Assembly: GCF_000763385.1 (NCBI RefSeq)
Contig: NZ_JQFA01000002.1
Span: forward strand, 1-64,000
Source: Leptolyngbya sp. KIOST-1
GTDB taxonomy: Bacteria; Cyanobacteriota; Cyanobacteriia; Phormidesmidales; Phormidesmidaceae
Direction of reading: 5' to 3'
DNA: 64,000 bases
In this document: piece after piece, positions 1-8,400 of the stretch
Layout: every line of letters starts with the position of its first letter
How positions within the stretch are numbered: the first letter of the stretch is position 1
Notes under the pieces: generated by a model
Databases searched by the model: none
What the model saw: only the letters and a program-made list of their open reading frames with translations
Told to the model about the DNA's origin: nothing
Program-made: the position numbers and the translations under genes

Positions 1-78
1 CAGGGGTGTGGGTTTGGGCTGTCGGCAACCTCATTCCTGTGGTTGTCTCAAGCCAGGTATACATGCTTGAGACGCTCA

Positions 79-387
79 CTAATCCACCTTATAAGCGGCG
101 GGGATAGTGGCCTCTTTGAACTCCTGGGCAAACGTCCAGAGCTTTTGAGTTGTTGAGGTGATATAAGCGGGGTCGAGGGGTAGGCTTATGCGGGCGATCA
201 GCCGGGTAGTGCCGTCGGCAGCGGTGACAATGTTCACATCACAGACCCGCTCCAGCAACGCGCCCGGCAGCTCCTGATAGGTCAAGGCACTGAACAGGTT
301 GTTTAGGGTGAGGACGCCATGGGCAACGTAGCGCTCTAATGTGTTGATCGCGGCGGGCATGTCGGTAGCTCGGTTGAAATCGACCAT
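79..387 (-). CDS. Hypothetical protein, 102 aa
   Basis: I do not recognise this family. The frame is intact from an ATG at its right end, has no membrane segment, cysteine cluster or signal peptide, and looks like a small soluble alpha/beta protein with helical ends (LERYVAHGVLTLNNLF near residue 18; WTFAQEFKEA near residue 84). It lies alone on the minus strand, divergent from the recombinase gene to its right, with a relatively AT-rich gap of about 200 bp between them. No clear Shine-Dalgarno is visible. It may be accessory DNA travelling with the recombinase, but nothing in the sequence proves that. Confidence 0.5.
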   Translation of the reverse strand: MVDFNRATDMPAAINTLERYVAHGVLTLNNLFSALTYQELPGALLERVCDVNIVTAADGTTRLIARISLPLDPAYITSTTQKLWTFAQEFKEATIPAAYKVD

Positions 388-596
388 GATTTTTGCTAGG
401 AGAAACTAGACCAGTTCTAGGCCGATCGCGCCTAGGGCGGCAAGATGAGCTTTTGGGTAAAAGAAATTAATTATTGAAACTCCTGTAATAGCCACCCTTC
501 AAGGATTGTGGGCATAATTGCAGGTAGTTTATGAGGCTGTTCTTTGATGCTTTTCCTGTTAGCAGGGTTAACTATCAAAAAGACAGAATCTAAAAA

Positions 597-1172
597 TTGG
601 CAAAAAACAATCGCCACGGCAAAGCTTCGATCTTCACTGACGCCGATTTAGTTAAGCTGCGTAAACAAATAGAGAATCCAAAGCACCGGCTAATGTTCGA
701 CATTGCCCGATGGACTGGGGAGCGCATGGGAGCCGTTCGACAGCTCCAGGTTTCCGACGTTTACGATCTGCATGGCAGGCCCAGGGCGTTTATCACCTTC
801 AGGGCCAGAACTCGAAAGGCTACGCCGGGAGGTGTGCGCAGAACTCGGGAGTGCCCTACACACCCAACCCTGGGAGAGCTCCTGACGGCCTACGAGCCGC
901 CTATTGATGGGCCACTGTTCCCAGGTGAGCTGGGGCCAATGTCGTTCCAGGCCTGCGACAACTTTTTGCGGCGAGCGTTGGAGCGAGCCGGGTTGGATCA
1001 CAAGGGCTACAGCACCCATAGCTTCAGGCGAACACTGATCACACGGCTCTCTGAAAAGGGGGTCGACCTGAAGACCTTGCAGTCGATCACAGGGCATCAG
1101 GATTTAAAGGTTTTGGTGGGGTATGTGGAAGCAAACCCCCGGCGAGCGCAGCGGGCGATCGCGCTTCTATAA
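597..1172 (+). CDS. Short tyrosine recombinase / phage-type integrase
   Basis: This is a tyrosine recombinase catalytic domain of 191 aa. Visible catalytic residues are R43 (TGERMGAVR), a basic K/R patch around residues 69-75, H141-x-x-R144 (STHSFRR), H167 (ITGHQD) and the nucleophile Y176 (VGYVEA), so the full R-K-HxxR-H-Y set appears present. It lacks the N-terminal core-binding (SAM-like) domain of ordinary 300-400 aa integrases, and so resembles compact XerC/D-like or integron-independent 'mini' recombinases. The start is TTG at 597, with only an A-rich purine tract upstream. A GCGATCGC octamer lies just before the stop. It sits 86 bp upstream of uvrA, whose 3' end carries a duplication that site-specific or homologous recombination could explain; that link is speculative. 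Confidence 0.8.
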   Translation: MAKNNRHGKASIFTDADLVKLRKQIENPKHRLMFDIARWTGERMGAVRQLQVSDVYDLHGRPRAFITFRARTRKATPGGVRRTRECPTHPTLGELLTAYEPPIDGPLFPGELGPMSFQACDNFLRRALERAGLDHKGYSTHSFRRTLITRLSEKGVDLKTLQSITGHQDLKVLVGYVEANPRRAQRAIALL

Positions 1173-1258
1173 AGAGGGGTGCGTTTGTACCCATCTGGCT
1201 AGATAGATCCGACAGAATAACGTTAAATTGATAAAGCGTTTTCATTAAGCCCCCACGT

Positions 1259-4200
1259 ATGCCCAAGTCGGACGCTTCCGCTAAGAAAACCGCTGCCTCT
1301 CGCCAGGGTCGAGCGTCCACCAACGGCAACCAGCACACCGGGCTGGCCCACCACCACGCCGCCATCGACGACAACGTCATCCGCATTCGGGGGGCCCGCC
1401 AGCACAACCTGAAAAACCTGGACCTGGAGATTCCCCGCAACCAGCTGATTGTATTTACCGGAGTGTCGGGGTCGGGCAAGTCGTCGCTGGCCTTTGACAC
1501 CATTTTTGCCGAGGGCCAACGCCGCTACGTCGAGTCGCTCAGCGCCTACGCCCGCCAGTTTCTGGGTCAGGTCGATAAGCCCGATGTGGATGCGATCGAG
1601 GGGCTGAGCCCGGCCATCTCCATTGACCAAAAATCCACCTCCCACAACCCCCGCTCCACCGTGGGCACGGTGACGGAGATTTACGACTACCTGCGCCTGC
1701 TCTACGGCCGGGCGGGCGATCCCCACTGTCCGATCTGCGATCGCAGCATTTCCCCCCAATCCATCGACCAGATGATCGATCGGATTATGGAACTGCCCGA
1801 TCGCACCCGCTTCCAGATTCTCGCCCCGGTGGTGCGGGGCAAGAAGGGCACCCACAAAAAGCTGCTCTCCAGCTTGGCCGCCGAGGGCTTTGTGCGGGTG
1901 CGGGTCAACGGCGAAATTCGGGAGCTGACCGACAACATTGAGCTGGATAAGAACTACAGCCACAATGTCGAAGTGGTGGTCGATCGCTTGGTCAAAAAAG
2001 AGGGGCTGGAGGATCGCCTGGCGGATTCCCTGCGCACCTGTCTGAAGCGCTCCGAAGGGATCGCGGTGATCGAGATTTTGGCCGATCGGCCCCAGACCGC
2101 CGAAGCCCCGGCTCCTGGCAGCAACGTGGTGTCAATCTCAGACCGCCTGCCCCAGGCCGCTGAGGAAGAAGGCAGCTACGGCCTGCCCAAAGAGCTGGTG
2201 TTCTCCGAAAACTTCGCCTGCCCCGAGCACGGCGCGGTGATGGAGGAGCTGTCGCCCCGGCTGTTCTCCTTCAACTCGCCCTACGGGGCCTGCCCCCACT
2301 GCCACGGCCTGGGCAGCCTGCGGACGTTTTCCGCCGATCTGGTGGTGCCCGACCCGACCCTGCCGGTGTACGCCGCGATCGCCCCCTGGTCAGAAAAAGA
2401 CAACACCTACTACTTCTCCCTGCTCTACAGCGTCGGCCAGGCTTTTGGCTTTGAGATTCAGAGCCGCTGGGATCAGCTCACCGCCGAGCAGCAGCACATC
2501 ATTCTCCACGGCAGCGAGGAGAAGATCTATATCGAGTCGGACTCGCGCTATCGCGATCGCAAGGGCTACCACCGCCAGTACGAGGGGGTGCTGCCCATTC
2601 TCGATCGCCAGTACAAAGACAGCAGCTCCGAGCTGCACAAGCAAAAGCTGGAAAAGTACCTGATCGACCAGACCTGCGAAGTTTGCCACGGTACCCGACT
2701 CAAGCCCGAGTCCAATGCCGTGCGCATCGGCCCCCACTCGATCAGCGACCTCACCAACGTCTCCATTCGCGAGTGCCTGAAGCGCATTCGTAACCTGGTG
2801 GGCGAAGAGGAATCGGGCGAAGCCAGCACCGCCCCCAAACTCTCGGCCCGGCAGCTTCAGATCGGTGCCCTGGTGCTGCGCGAGATTCGCGCTCGGCTCC
2901 AGTTCATGATGGATGTGGGGCTGGACTACCTCACCCTGCACCGCACCGCCATGACGCTTTCGGGCGGCGAGGCCCAGCGCATTCGCCTGGCCACCCAGAT
3001 TGGCTCCGGCCTCACGGGCGTGCTCTACGTGCTGGATGAGCCCAGCATTGGCCTGCACCAGCGCGACAACGATCGACTGCTCAACACTCTGCACCGCCTG
3101 CGCGACCTGGGCAACACCCTGATCGTGGTGGAGCACGACGAAGACACGATCCGCGCCGCCGATTACTTGGTGGACATCGGCCCAGGGGCGGGCATCCACG
3201 GCGGCTCCATTGTGGCCGAGGGCGACCTCAAGGCCCTGATGACGGCCAAGGACTCCCTCACCGGGGCCTACCTGTCCGGGCGGCAGGTGATTCCCACCCC
3301 GGCCCAGCGGCGACCGGGCAACGGGCGATCGCTGACCCTCAAAAACGCCCACCGCAACAACCTCAAGCACCTCGATGTCGAGATTCCCCTGGGCGAGCTG
3401 GTCTGCATTACCGGCGTCTCCGGCTCGGGTAAATCGACCCTGGTCAACGAGCTGCTCTACCCCGCCCTGCAGCACCACTTTGGCAGCAAAGTGCCCTTCC
3501 CCAAGCACCTCGACAAGCTGGAGGGGCTGAAGGCCCTGGACAAGGTGATCGTGATCGACCAGTCGCCGATTGGCCGCACCCCCCGCTCCAACCCCGCCAC
3601 CTATACCGGTGTATTCGACGTGATCCGCAACCTGTTCACCGAAACCATCGAGGCCAAGGCGCGGGGCTACAAGGCGGGCCAGTTCTCCTTTAACGTCAAG
3701 GGCGGGCGCTGCGAGGCCTGCGGCGGCCAGGGCGTCAACGTAATCGAGATGAACTTTTTGCCCGATGTGTACGTGCAGTGCGAGGTGTGCAAGGGGGCGC
3801 GCTACAACCGTGACACCCTGCAGGTCACCTACAAAGGCAAAAACATCTCCGACGTGCTGAATATGACCGCCGAAGAGGCCCTGGCCTTTTTCGAGAACAT
3901 TCCCCAGGCCCAGGCCCGGCTGCAAACCATGGTGGACGTGGGGCTGGGCTACATTCGCCTGGGGCAGACGGCCCCCACCCTCTCCGGCGGCGAGGCCCAG
4001 CGGATGAAGCTGGCCTCGGAGCTGGCCCGCCGCTCCACCGGCAAGACCCTTTACTTAATTGACGAACCCACCACCGGCCTGTCGTTCTACGACGTGCACA
4101 AGCTGCTGGATGTGGTGCAGCGCCTGGTGGACAAGGGCAACTCGGTGCTGATGATCGAGCACAACCTGGATGTGATTCGCTGCGCTGACTGGATTGTGGA

Positions 4201-4351
4201 TCTGGGGCCGGAGGGGGGCGATCGCGGCGGCGAGCTGATTGCGGTGGGCACCCCCGAGGCGGTGGCCCAGGTGCCCGGCTCCTACACCGGCAAGTACCTG
4301 GCCAAGGTGCTAGAGCAGCACCCCGCTGGCAGTACGGCATCGGTTGGCTGA
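1259..4351 (+). CDS. uvrA: Excinuclease ABC subunit A
   Basis: UvrA is the damage-recognition ATPase of nucleotide excision repair; it loads UvrB at lesions. The first Walker A (GVSGSGKSS) lies near residue 70 and the second (GVSGSGKST) near residue 720. Two ABC signatures (LSGGEAQR) and two Walker B segments (LDEPSIGLH and IDEPTTGLS) follow. Zn-finger cysteines are visible at CPICD (about residue 157), CPHCHG (about 345) and CEACGG...CEVCKG (about 818-845). At 1030 aa it is longer than typical UvrA (about 940-970 aa), through a polar N-terminal extension and an acidic low-complexity insert around residues 275-315. The last 45 codons up to EQHP are duplicated downstream, and the final residues after EQHP differ between the copies, so this gene probably carries a replaced tail. 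ATG at 1259 is the natural start. Confidence 0.97.
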   Translation: MPKSDASAKKTAASRQGRASTNGNQHTGLAHHHAAIDDNVIRIRGARQHNLKNLDLEIPRNQLIVFTGVSGSGKSSLAFDTIFAEGQRRYVESLSAYARQFLGQVDKPDVDAIEGLSPAISIDQKSTSHNPRSTVGTVTEIYDYLRLLYGRAGDPHCPICDRSISPQSIDQMIDRIMELPDRTRFQILAPVVRGKKGTHKKLLSSLAAEGFVRVRVNGEIRELTDNIELDKNYSHNVEVVVDRLVKKEGLEDRLADSLRTCLKRSEGIAVIEILADRPQTAEAPAPGSNVVSISDRLPQAAEEEGSYGLPKELVFSENFACPEHGAVMEELSPRLFSFNSPYGACPHCHGLGSLRTFSADLVVPDPTLPVYAAIAPWSEKDNTYYFSLLYSVGQAFGFEIQSRWDQLTAEQQHIILHGSEEKIYIESDSRYRDRKGYHRQYEGVLPILDRQYKDSSSELHKQKLEKYLIDQTCEVCHGTRLKPESNAVRIGPHSISDLTNVSIRECLKRIRNLVGEEESGEASTAPKLSARQLQIGALVLREIRARLQFMMDVGLDYLTLHRTAMTLSGGEAQRIRLATQIGSGLTGVLYVLDEPSIGLHQRDNDRLLNTLHRLRDLGNTLIVVEHDEDTIRAADYLVDIGPGAGIHGGSIVAEGDLKALMTAKDSLTGAYLSGRQVIPTPAQRRPGNGRSLTLKNAHRNNLKHLDVEIPLGELVCITGVSGSGKSTLVNELLYPALQHHFGSKVPFPKHLDKLEGLKALDKVIVIDQSPIGRTPRSNPATYTGVFDVIRNLFTETIEAKARGYKAGQFSFNVKGGRCEACGGQGVNVIEMNFLPDVYVQCEVCKGARYNRDTLQVTYKGKNISDVLNMTAEEALAFFENIPQAQARLQTMVDVGLGYIRLGQTAPTLSGGEAQRMKLASELARRSTGKTLYLIDEPTTGLSFYDVHKLLDVVQRLVDKGNSVLMIEHNLDVIRCADWIVDLGPEGGDRGGELIAVGTPEAVAQVPGSYTGKYLAKVLEQHPAGSTASVG
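4190..4323 (+). repeat. 134-bp direct repeat, copy 1 (inside uvrA 3' end)
   Basis: This stretch is identical base for base to 4917-5050, 727 bp downstream. It encodes the last part of UvrA, from [10 protein letters not shown] to LEQHP. Identity stops abruptly at both ends (c versus t before it, then g-c-t versus g-t-c after the shared ccc/g). The two copies bracket the DUF2442/DUF4160 pair. Confidence 0.97.
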
Positions 4352-4365
4352 TTCACCACGGCTGG

Positions 4366-4623
4366 TCAATGAGTTTCTACAGCCTGTGATTGAGCCCTAG
4401 CCAGCTTGAGTAACCCGTCAATCGACAAGTCCTCATCTAAGGTAGGCCAGTGGATGCCATAACCGGATGCTGCAATGCGGTAGATCTTTCGATCCGCTGC
4501 GGATGCCTTTAGTAGCCGTTCTGAGACCTGGGCCAATGGCAAACGGTAGACTTGCTGATCTACACCCAGGGTCATCCAGTCACCCTCAAACGCCAGGCTC
4601 TCAACCTCATGCTGCTTAGTCAT
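4366..4623 (-). CDS. DUF2442-family small protein
   Basis: This 85 aa protein matches the DUF2442 pattern: short strands followed by the segment ASGYGIHWPTLDEDLSIDGLL, typical of this family and often found beside DUF4160 genes. The two are commonly listed as a putative toxin-antitoxin-like pair; function is unproven. The start at ATG 4623 is preferred over the GTG at 4629 because GGAGG lies about 7 nt before the ATG. It follows the DUF4160 gene on the minus strand, almost overlapping its stop, which implies translational coupling. Composition is less GC-rich than the flanking uvrA sequence, consistent with imported DNA. Confidence 0.75.
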   Translation of the reverse strand: MTKQHEVESLAFEGDWMTLGVDQQVYRLPLAQVSERLLKASAADRKIYRIAASGYGIHWPTLDEDLSIDGLLKLARAQSQAVETH

Positions 4624-4625
4624 GA

Positions 4626-4874
4626 TCACCCTCCAAAAGCAGAGTTCCAGGCCTCTACGATGTCATCAAAATGCTGCAAGATAATTTTACGGACTTCTCT
4701 AGTATCGCGTGCCGACAGATTGTACGTATAAGCTTCGTGAATCTCGTAAGCATCTACATCTAGCCAGTACTTACAGTCTCGGTCACCCTTTTGAGCATGA
4801 ATGTGGATAGGTTCATTTCCTTCGTTCGAGTAAAAATGAAGTCGCCAACCTCGCAAGTATAAAACGGTGGGCAT
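4626..4874 (-). CDS. DUF4160-family small protein
   Basis: This 82 aa protein has the DUF4160 hallmarks: an early F-Y/S-N-E segment followed by [10 protein letters not shown], then a WLD strand and a C-terminal helix ([17 protein letters not shown]). DUF4160 and DUF2442 genes frequently sit side by side in bacteria and are suspected toxin-antitoxin-like modules; biochemical roles are not established. It is the promoter-proximal member of a two-gene minus-strand unit lying between two exact copies of the uvrA 3' end. Its base composition is visibly lower in GC than the neighbouring genes. Confidence 0.8.
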   Translation of the reverse strand: MPTVLYLRGWRLHFYSNEGNEPIHIHAQKGDRDCKYWLDVDAYEIHEAYTYNLSARDTREVRKIILQHFDDIVEAWNSAFGG

Positions 4875-4916
4875 ATACGCATTTCTAGTCCTGGCTTACC
4901 CATCCTACACCTGGAT

Positions 4917-5050
4917 TGGATTGTGGATCTGGGGCCGGAGGGGGGCGATCGCGGCGGCGAGCTGATTGCGGTGGGCACCCCCGAGGCGGTGGCCCAGGTG
5001 CCCGGCTCCTACACCGGCAAGTACCTGGCCAAGGTGCTAGAGCAGCACCC
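4917..5050 (+). repeat. 134-bp direct repeat, copy 2
   Basis: This is the exact second copy of 4190-4323. It forms the body of an in-frame uvrA tail fragment and marks the right boundary of the inserted DUF2442/DUF4160 segment. Confidence 0.97.
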
Positions 5051-5081
5051 GTCCACGGGCCAGACTGTATCTGCTGGGTGA
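4917..5081 (+). pseudogene. uvrA 3'-terminal fragment
   Basis: The 134-bp repeat is followed in the uvrA reading frame by STGQTVSAG and a TGA at 5079-5081. Thus it encodes a complete alternative UvrA C-terminus, [13 protein letters not shown], where the intact gene ends EQHPAGSTASVG. No start codon or ribosome site belongs to it. It is most simply the displaced original uvrA tail, left behind when a segment carrying a replacement tail plus the small gene pair was inserted. Which tail is ancestral can only be told from relatives. Confidence 0.85.
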
Positions 5082-5434
5082 ATAGTTCATCAGCGTTCAA
5101 GGGCTATGATGTGGCTCCATTGTCCCTACGCTCCGCGTGGGAACGCTTTCAGGGCACTCCTGCACCTGGGTAATCATGACGCTGGAGCGTCTGGGGATAC
5201 GTCTCGACGCTCCAGCGTCGGGACGATGACCTAAAATGCGACCGTTAGCTCTCCCGCGGCTTGGACAGACAACGCTTTGTTTGACCATAGAAAAGTACTT
5301 TGGATGTTTACAGGGACCTCAACCTTCAGATAGGTTCAGAGGCTGTGGCAACCCCATAGGCTACAGAGTGAAGGCAAGTATCCTGAAAATCACCCTACTT
5401 TCCGTTCGACCCCCTACGGAGCAATGGTGCTCCC
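5082..5434. other. Gene-free stretch with dispersed repeats
   Basis: No convincing gene is present. The stretch holds an imperfect palindromic block around 5125-5150 (ccctacgctccgcgtggg) and the perfect hairpin at 5178-5219, both of a type dispersed in cyanobacterial intergenic DNA. The remainder should contain the promoter and leader of the large kinase gene beginning at 5435. Confidence 0.5.
5178..5219. repeat. Perfect 14-bp inverted repeat, 14-nt loop
   Basis: GACGCTGGAGCGTC (5178-5191) is the exact reverse complement of GACGCTCCAGCGTC (5206-5219). Each arm is also nearly self-palindromic, so cruciform or alternative hairpins are possible. No T-run follows, so a simple intrinsic terminator is unlikely. 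It looks like a REP-type dispersed element. Confidence 0.85.
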
Positions 5435-8400
5435 ATGTCAAATCGGTTCCCCTCTGCCCAGCTAGACGAGATCTTAATCACTGAGGAGCTGGCCCGCCGT
5501 TCGCCCCGCCAGCCCGACCTGCTGGCCGAAAATCAGGCGCTGCGATCGCTCGCCCGCCTACTGGTTCATGATCCTGCTGTGATGCTGCAAAGCCTGGTGG
5601 ACTTCGCGGTAAAGCTGTGCGATGGCGGCCCTGCCACTGCCGGGGTCAGCCTGGTGGAGACAAATCCTGATGGGGAGGATGTGTTTCGCTGGGCAGCGCT
5701 ATCCGGTACGCTGGCCCACTACATTGGCGGCTGCACCCCGCGCCACTTCAGCCCCTGTGGCGTCTGTCTGGAACGGGGGACTCCGGTACTGTTTTCCCAT
5801 CCCGAACGATATTTCACCTATTTTCAGGAGGCTGATACTCCCTTTGTAGAAGGGTTAGTGCTGCCGCTGATGGCTGAAGGACAGGCCCTCGGCACCCTCT
5901 GGATTATTGCCCACGACGAACAGCGACGGTTTGATGGCGAAGATGTGCGGCTGATGACGGGGCTGGCAGATTTCACCGCTGCGGCGCTGCTGCGAAACCA
6001 GCAGCAAGCTCAGCAGGCTTTAGTGGAGAGTGAGCGCAACTTTCGGGCGATCGCCAACATCGTCCCCGACCTGCTCTGGCACAGCAACCCCGATGGCTCG
6101 ACCAACTGGTATAGCGATCGCTGGCTGGAATATACCGGCCAGACCTTTGATCAGGCGATCGACTGGGGCTGGACAGAGGCAATTCATCCCGATGACCGGG
6201 AGGCCTCGGCCCGGCACTATCGCGAAGCCGTCGCTGAGAACCGCCCACTGCAACAGGAGCACCGCATTCGTCGCCACGATGGTGAATACCGCTGGTTCCT
6301 GATCCGGGCGGAACCCCTGCGCGATGGGCAAGGGCGCACCGTTTGCATGTACGGTGCCGCGACCGACATCCACGAACAGCGGGTGGCCCTGCAACGGCTC
6401 CGGGAATCCGAAAGGCGGTTGCTGGCTATGGCGGAGAACTTGCCGGGTGGGGCCGCGTTTATTGTGGATCGTGACCTGCGCTACCAGTTGGCGGCAGGGG
6501 AAGCCCTGGCCATTGCTGGGTTTGAGCCTGAACAGTTGGTGGGGCGCACGATTTTTGAGGTGCTGCCGCCCGAAATTGCGGCCAGCTATGAGCCGATGTA
6601 CCGCAGGGCTTTGGCGGGAGAAGCGTTTGAGCATGAGCATCAGTCCCATGACCGCTGGTACATCTCCCGAGGAACGCCCCTGCGGACGACCGAGGGAGAC
6701 AGTTATGCCGCGCTGGCGGTCTCCTACGACATTACCGAACGCAAACAGGCCGAAGATGCCCTGCGGGAATCAGAAGACAAGTACCGCTCCCTGATTATGT
6801 CGATGGATGAGGCCTATGCGGTGGTCGAAGTCCTAACCGACGACAACGGCGAGTGGAGCGACTTTCTGTTTTTGGAAGTCAATCCGGTGTTTGTGGCGCA
6901 AACGGGCATAGAATACCCAGTCGGGCGCAGAGCCACAGAATTGCTGGGCACCCCCAACCCGAACTGGGCACAGGTTTATGGGCAGGTCGCCGAAACGGGT
7001 GAACCGATCCGATTTGAAGAAGGCGAAGCGACCCTGGGCCGCGTGTTTGACCTGTATGTTTCTCGGATGGGGGGAGAGGGTAGCCGCCGCGTAGCGGTCC
7101 TGTTTACGGATATCACCGATCGCAAACAGGCAGAAGAACAGTTGCGCCGAGTCGCTGAGCGGGATGCCTTTCGGCTCAAGCTGTCGGACGCGCTGCGCTC
7201 CCTGGCCGACCCGGTTGACATTGAGGAAACCGTCACCCAAACGGCGATGGAGCACTTTGGGGCAGACCGTTGCTACTACTGCGAAATCGAGAACGGCGAA
7301 GCCATCATTCGGCGGGATGCCGCCCGTGACGGATTGCCCTCGGTGGCGGGGGTGTATCCCCTTAGCAGCTTTGCCATCCTGCAGGCGGTGATCGAGGCAG
7401 GCCAGCCGTTTGTGGTTTGCGATGTGCAGACGACCGACACCGTGGACGACGACCTGCGGCAAATTTGCCTCCAGCTCCAGGTGATTTCCTATATTGACGT
7501 GCCTGTGATTAAAGACGGCGAGGCAGTTGGCGTGCTGTGTCTGGTGCAAAGCACCCCCCGCGACTGGACTGAGTTGGAAGTCGAACTGGCGATCGAAACC
7601 GCCGATCGCACCTGGGCCGCCGTGGAACGCGCCCGTGCCGGAGCGGCCCTGCGGGAAAGCGAGGAGCGGCTGCGCGCCCTGTTCGAATCCATCGACGAGG
7701 GCTTCTCCGAGATGCAGGTCATCCTCGACGAGGAAGGTCATGTCGTCGATTGGCTTCATCTAGCCCTGAACGGCAACTTCAGTCGGGTCACCGGCATCCC
7801 CGACATCACCGGGCGCCTCGCGAGCGAGGTTTTTCCAAACCTGGAGGGAGAGTGGTTCAGGCGGATGGACCTGGCATATCGCACCGGCGAGCCGCAGCGT
7901 TTCGAAACCGAGTTGGCGGAGCTGGGTCGCTGGTTCGACAACTACATCACCCGCTTGGGCGGCGAAGACGACAACCGTGTGTTCGGGGTCTTCGGGGATA
8001 TCACCGAGCGCAAAGAGCGCGAGCGGCAGCAAAAATTTCTCCTCAAGTTTACCGACGCGCTGCGCCCTTTGAATGATCCGGGACGAATCTTGAAGGTCGC
8101 CGTCCGGTTATTGGGACAACACCTATCGCTAAACCGCGTCGCCTATTACGAGGTCGGCGCTGACGAGAACGCGTTTACGCTCGGCGCCGGGTGGGAAAAT
8201 GGCATGCCCCCGCTGCCGGAGCGCATGCTCATCACCGATTTCGGAGAAGGGATCCGCGACGAGTATCGCGCCGGGCGCTCGATGGTCGTTCGCGACATAA
8301 ACCGGGAAGCTCTGGCGGAGAGCAACGTTGAGGCGATACGCGCGATCGAAGTTCGCGCCTGGATGGGCATTCCTTTGGTGAAGGACGGGCGCCTGGTCGC

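Noticed and set aside
2390-3925. Long open frame antisense to uvrA (511 codons)
   Set aside because: It lies wholly inside uvrA, has a low-complexity GC-driven composition and no motif; it is a shadow of a GC-rich gene.
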